Assembly: GCA_023146365.1 (NCBI GenBank)
Contig: JAGLCE010000082.1
Location: forward strand, 1-8,005
Source: Endozoicomonadaceae bacterium
Lineage (GTDB): Bacteria > Pseudomonadota > Gammaproteobacteria > Pseudomonadales > Endozoicomonadaceae
DNA length: 8,005 nt
Direction of reading: 5' to 3'
Part shown: piece after piece, positions 6,644 to 8,005 of the stretch
Layout: each line of letters begins with the position of its first letter
Numbering within the stretch: position 1 is the stretch's first letter
The notes under the pieces: generated by a model
The model's input: only the letters and a program-made list of their open reading frames with translations
Database searches by the model: none
Told to the model about the DNA's origin: nothing
Position numbers and translations under genes: made by a program

Positions 6644-7687
6644 ATGGGCTTCAGGCTGGCAATCAATGGCTATGGGCGCATCGGCCAGGGTGTTATGAGA
6701 GCACTGTATGAGTGTGGTTATCGCGAACATTGTCGGGTGGTTGCCATCAATGAACCGGCAAATATCGCCACTTTGACCTATCTCACCCGCTATGACACCA
6801 CGCATGGTCGATTCCCAGAGCATGTGAGTTATAGTGGCGATTGCCTGCAGATCAATGAAGACCGGATTCGAATATTGAATGAGTCTGATCCGATGCGACT
6901 GCCATGGCAAGAGCTGGAAATTGACTTAGTACTGGAATGTTCGGGTTCATTCAGTGATCGTAAAACGGCACAGAAGCATCTTGAATCCGGTGCTGATCGT
7001 TTGCTGTTTTCGCAGCCCGCACAGGCAGATGTTGATGCGACCATCGTTTATGGGCTCAATGAAGAGACCCTTCGCTCGACGCATCGTATTGTCTCCAATG
7101 CATCCTGCACCACGAACTGCATTGTTCCTGTGTTGCATCGGCTGGATCAGACGTTTGGCATTGAACATGGAGTGATTACCACGATTCATTCAGCCATGAA
7201 TGACCAGCCGGTCATCGATGCTTACCACCATGCTGATCTACGTCTTACCCGCAGTGCCATGCAGTCGATTATTCCGGTAGACACCGGCTTGGCGCGGGGG
7301 ATCGATCGGCTTTTGCCCGCTCTGTCCGGTCGTTTTGAGGCACTTTCCATGCGGATTCCAACCATTAATGTGTCCGTCATGGATCTCACAGTCAATCTCT
7401 CCCGTGATGTAACCGTTGATGCGATCAATGATCTGTTTCGTCAGACTGCCTTAAACGGCCGACTAAAGGGATTGCTGGGTTATACCGAAGAGCCGCACGC
7501 ATCGATGGATTTCAATCACGACGACCGATCGGGCGTTGTCGATGGCACTCAGACCCGCGTTATTGGTCAACGCATGGTGAAAATGTTGTGCTGGTTTGAC
7601 AATGAGTGGGGTTTTGCAAATCGTATGCTGGATGTCAGTCTAGTGTGGTTGAACGGTGTTACGTATGATGACAAGTGTGCTAGTTAG
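6644..7687 (+). CDS. epd: D-erythrose-4-phosphate dehydrogenase (GAPDH family)
   Basis: Epd oxidises D-erythrose 4-phosphate with NAD+ to 4-phosphoerythronate, the first step of the deoxyxylulose-5-phosphate-dependent route to pyridoxal phosphate. The 347-aa protein has the NAD-binding GYGRIGQG near its start, NEPAN at the end of strand 2 (an acidic residue that reads the adenosine ribose), the active-site SNASCTTNC with nucleophile C155, and H182. It is called Epd rather than GAPDH because of TIHSAMNDQPVIDAYH (GAPDH has HAYTxDQ here), SIIPVDTGLARGI, PTINVSVMDL and DFNHDDRSGVVDGTQTRV, which match E. coli Epd (about 339 aa). Start: ATG at 6644 with AGGAAAGG just upstream. The frame is open back to 6599, but that overlaps tkt. 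Its substrate is made by the transketolase encoded 19 nt upstream. pgk, which usually follows epd in gammaproteobacteria, is absent from the next 318 bp. Residual GAPDH activity is possible and cannot be judged from sequence. Confidence 0.94.
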   Translation: MGFRLAINGYGRIGQGVMRALYECGYREHCRVVAINEPANIATLTYLTRYDTTHGRFPEHVSYSGDCLQINEDRIRILNESDPMRLPWQELEIDLVLECSGSFSDRKTAQKHLESGADRLLFSQPAQADVDATIVYGLNEETLRSTHRIVSNASCTTNCIVPVLHRLDQTFGIEHGVITTIHSAMNDQPVIDAYHHADLRLTRSAMQSIIPVDTGLARGIDRLLPALSGRFEALSMRIPTINVSVMDLTVNLSRDVTVDAINDLFRQTALNGRLKGLLGYTEEPHASMDFNHDDRSGVVDGTQTRVIGQRMVKMLCWFDNEWGFANRMLDVSLVWLNGVTYDDKCAS

Positions 7688-7715
7688 TCGGCATAAAAAA
7701 ACGACGATGGTGTAT

Positions 7716-7721
7716 TATAAT
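7716..7721 (+). promoter_or_regulatory. Perfect -10 box (TATAAT) downstream of epd
   Basis: TATAAT is present 28 nt after the epd stop codon. It is part of the self-complementary ATTATAAT, so it reads as a -10 on either strand. No sequence at 16-18 bp spacing resembles TTGACA (the plus strand has ATAAAA there), which lowers confidence. If used rightward, the RNA would start near 7728 and include the 7766-7794 hairpin. Confidence 0.25.
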
Positions 7722-7765
7722 GGGTCAGTTTTCTTTTTCGGCTTACTTTTGTATCAGGAGCAATG

Positions 7766-7794
7766 GACGTAACGATGTGATCGGTCGTTATGTC
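7766..7794 (+). other. Stem-loop of possible RNA function
   Basis: GACGTAACGA (7766-7775) pairs with TCGTTATGTC (7785-7794) over 10 positions, with a 9-nt loop. Nine pairs are Watson-Crick and one is G-U in a plus-strand RNA, which would be a C-A mismatch in a minus-strand RNA. No U-run follows, so it is not a terminator. Just upstream is AGGAG next to an ATG (7763) that opens only a 5-codon frame. It could be a leader structure or part of a small RNA, or chance. Confidence 0.35.
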
Positions 7795-7933
7795 ACTGGC
7801 TTGTCGGTGGTTAGCGACCAGTACCAGTACCTAGGTTGATGCCATGGAAATGTGCCTTATCGTAACCGTACGACTATTGACGAATAATGTCACGAGGAAA
7901 GATCACTAAACATCTCTATTGTCATTTGTATCG

Positions 7934-7949
7934 ACAAAGGCACAAAGGC
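7934..7949 (+). repeat. Perfect tandem duplication of an 8-bp unit
   Basis: The unit ACAAAGGC occurs twice head to tail with no mismatch. The second copy supplies the AAAGG that lies 8 nt upstream of the ATG at 7957, so the duplication could affect a ribosome binding site if that ATG is used. Confidence 0.7.
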
Positions 7950-7956
7950 TACTTTT

Positions 7957-8005
7957 ATGGTTGCGTCACCGATGACAACCTATGGTTTTATGGTTTTATG
8001 GTTTT
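7957..8005 (+). CDS. Possible 5' end of an unidentified gene, cut by the window edge
   Basis: An ATG at 7957 is preceded by AAAGG at 8 nt spacing, and the frame is open to the window end. The 16 residues visible are MVASPMTTYGFMVLWF. The last eight residues come from the 8-bp tandem repeat and are hydrophobic, which could be the start of a membrane segment. They do not resemble phosphoglycerate kinase. So short a frame is easily open by chance, so this is weak. Confidence 0.22.
   Translation, partial: MVASPMTTYGFMVLWF
7981..8005 (+). repeat. 8-bp tandem repeat running into the window edge
   Basis: TATGGTTT is repeated three times without mismatch, plus one further T where the window stops, so the array may continue. 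A related TTTATGGTT lies just upstream at 7954-7962. The unit is 8 bp, so changes in copy number would shift any reading frame crossing it unless three units change together. Confidence 0.75.

Larger units (their letters stand above)
7688..8005. other. Unexplained region downstream of epd
   Basis: No complete gene is recognisable in 318 bp. No classical terminator follows epd. The region holds a TATAAT box, a 10-bp RNA hairpin, short perfect tandem repeats and, at the edge, a possible gene start. CAGTAC is duplicated at 7819-7830, TTTGT-ATCG-ACAAA forms a small hairpin at 7925-7938, and GGTTG/CAACC forms another at 7959-7980. The first codons of pgk (a motif like GKRVLIREDLNVP) are not found in any plus-strand frame. 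Confidence 0.4.

Noticed and set aside
6115..6666. Long antisense reading frame (183 codons) over the 3' end of tkt
   Set aside because: It lies fully opposite a conserved transketolase region, has no ribosome binding site that stands out and a composition typical of a shadow frame. The same applies to the other antisense frames over tkt, epd, pyrC and the antiporter gene.
7844..7909. Plus-strand 21-codon frame downstream of epd (MEMCLIVTVRLL...)
   Set aside because: It has no ribosome binding site at a good distance and is short enough to be chance. A 14-codon frame at 7790-7834 was dropped for the same reason.
1..8005. Defence system, prophage, insertion sequence or CRISPR
   Set aside because: All convincing genes are conserved housekeeping or transport genes. 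There are no terminal inverted repeats, transposase motifs or regularly spaced repeats of CRISPR size.

Overview
The window looks like an ordinary stretch of gammaproteobacterial chromosome, with roughly balanced base composition judged by eye. The proteins resemble those of Pseudomonas, the enteric bacteria and marine gammaproteobacteria. Key residues of RNase T, dihydroorotase and glyoxalase I fall at, or a constant 2-3 residues from, the Escherichia coli positions as I recall them. I see no transposase, integrase, phage gene, CRISPR array, tRNA or rRNA.

The left half (about 60-4152) is read on the minus strand. In transcription order it holds gloA (glyoxalase I), pyrC (dihydroorotase), rnt (ribonuclease T) and, after a clear hairpin terminator and a promoter-sized gap, a multi-pass transporter of the Na+/H+ antiporter (NhaC/YuiF-like) type. 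The transporter gene ends in its own hairpin, whose arms overlap its last codons. The gloA-pyrC-rnt order combines two known neighbour pairs: gloA-rnt of E. coli and pyrC-rnt of Pseudomonas.

A 465-bp divergent gap (4153-4617) separates this block from the plus-strand operon tkt-epd (4618-7687). Transketolase makes and uses erythrose 4-phosphate, and Epd oxidises the same compound to 4-phosphoerythronate, the entry to the deoxyxylulose-5-phosphate-dependent pyridoxal phosphate pathway. The two genes are 19 nt apart. A plausible sigma-70 promoter lies at 4522-4550, and several short dyads lie upstream of it.

The last 318 bp (7688-8005) are the least explained part. pgk, the usual next gene after tkt-epd in pseudomonads, is not there. 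The stretch instead holds a TATAAT box, a 10-bp RNA hairpin with one G-U pair, two perfect 8-bp tandem repeats and possibly the first codons of an unidentified gene cut by the window edge. I found no convincing new biological system. The right edge and the tkt upstream region are the two places worth a second look.
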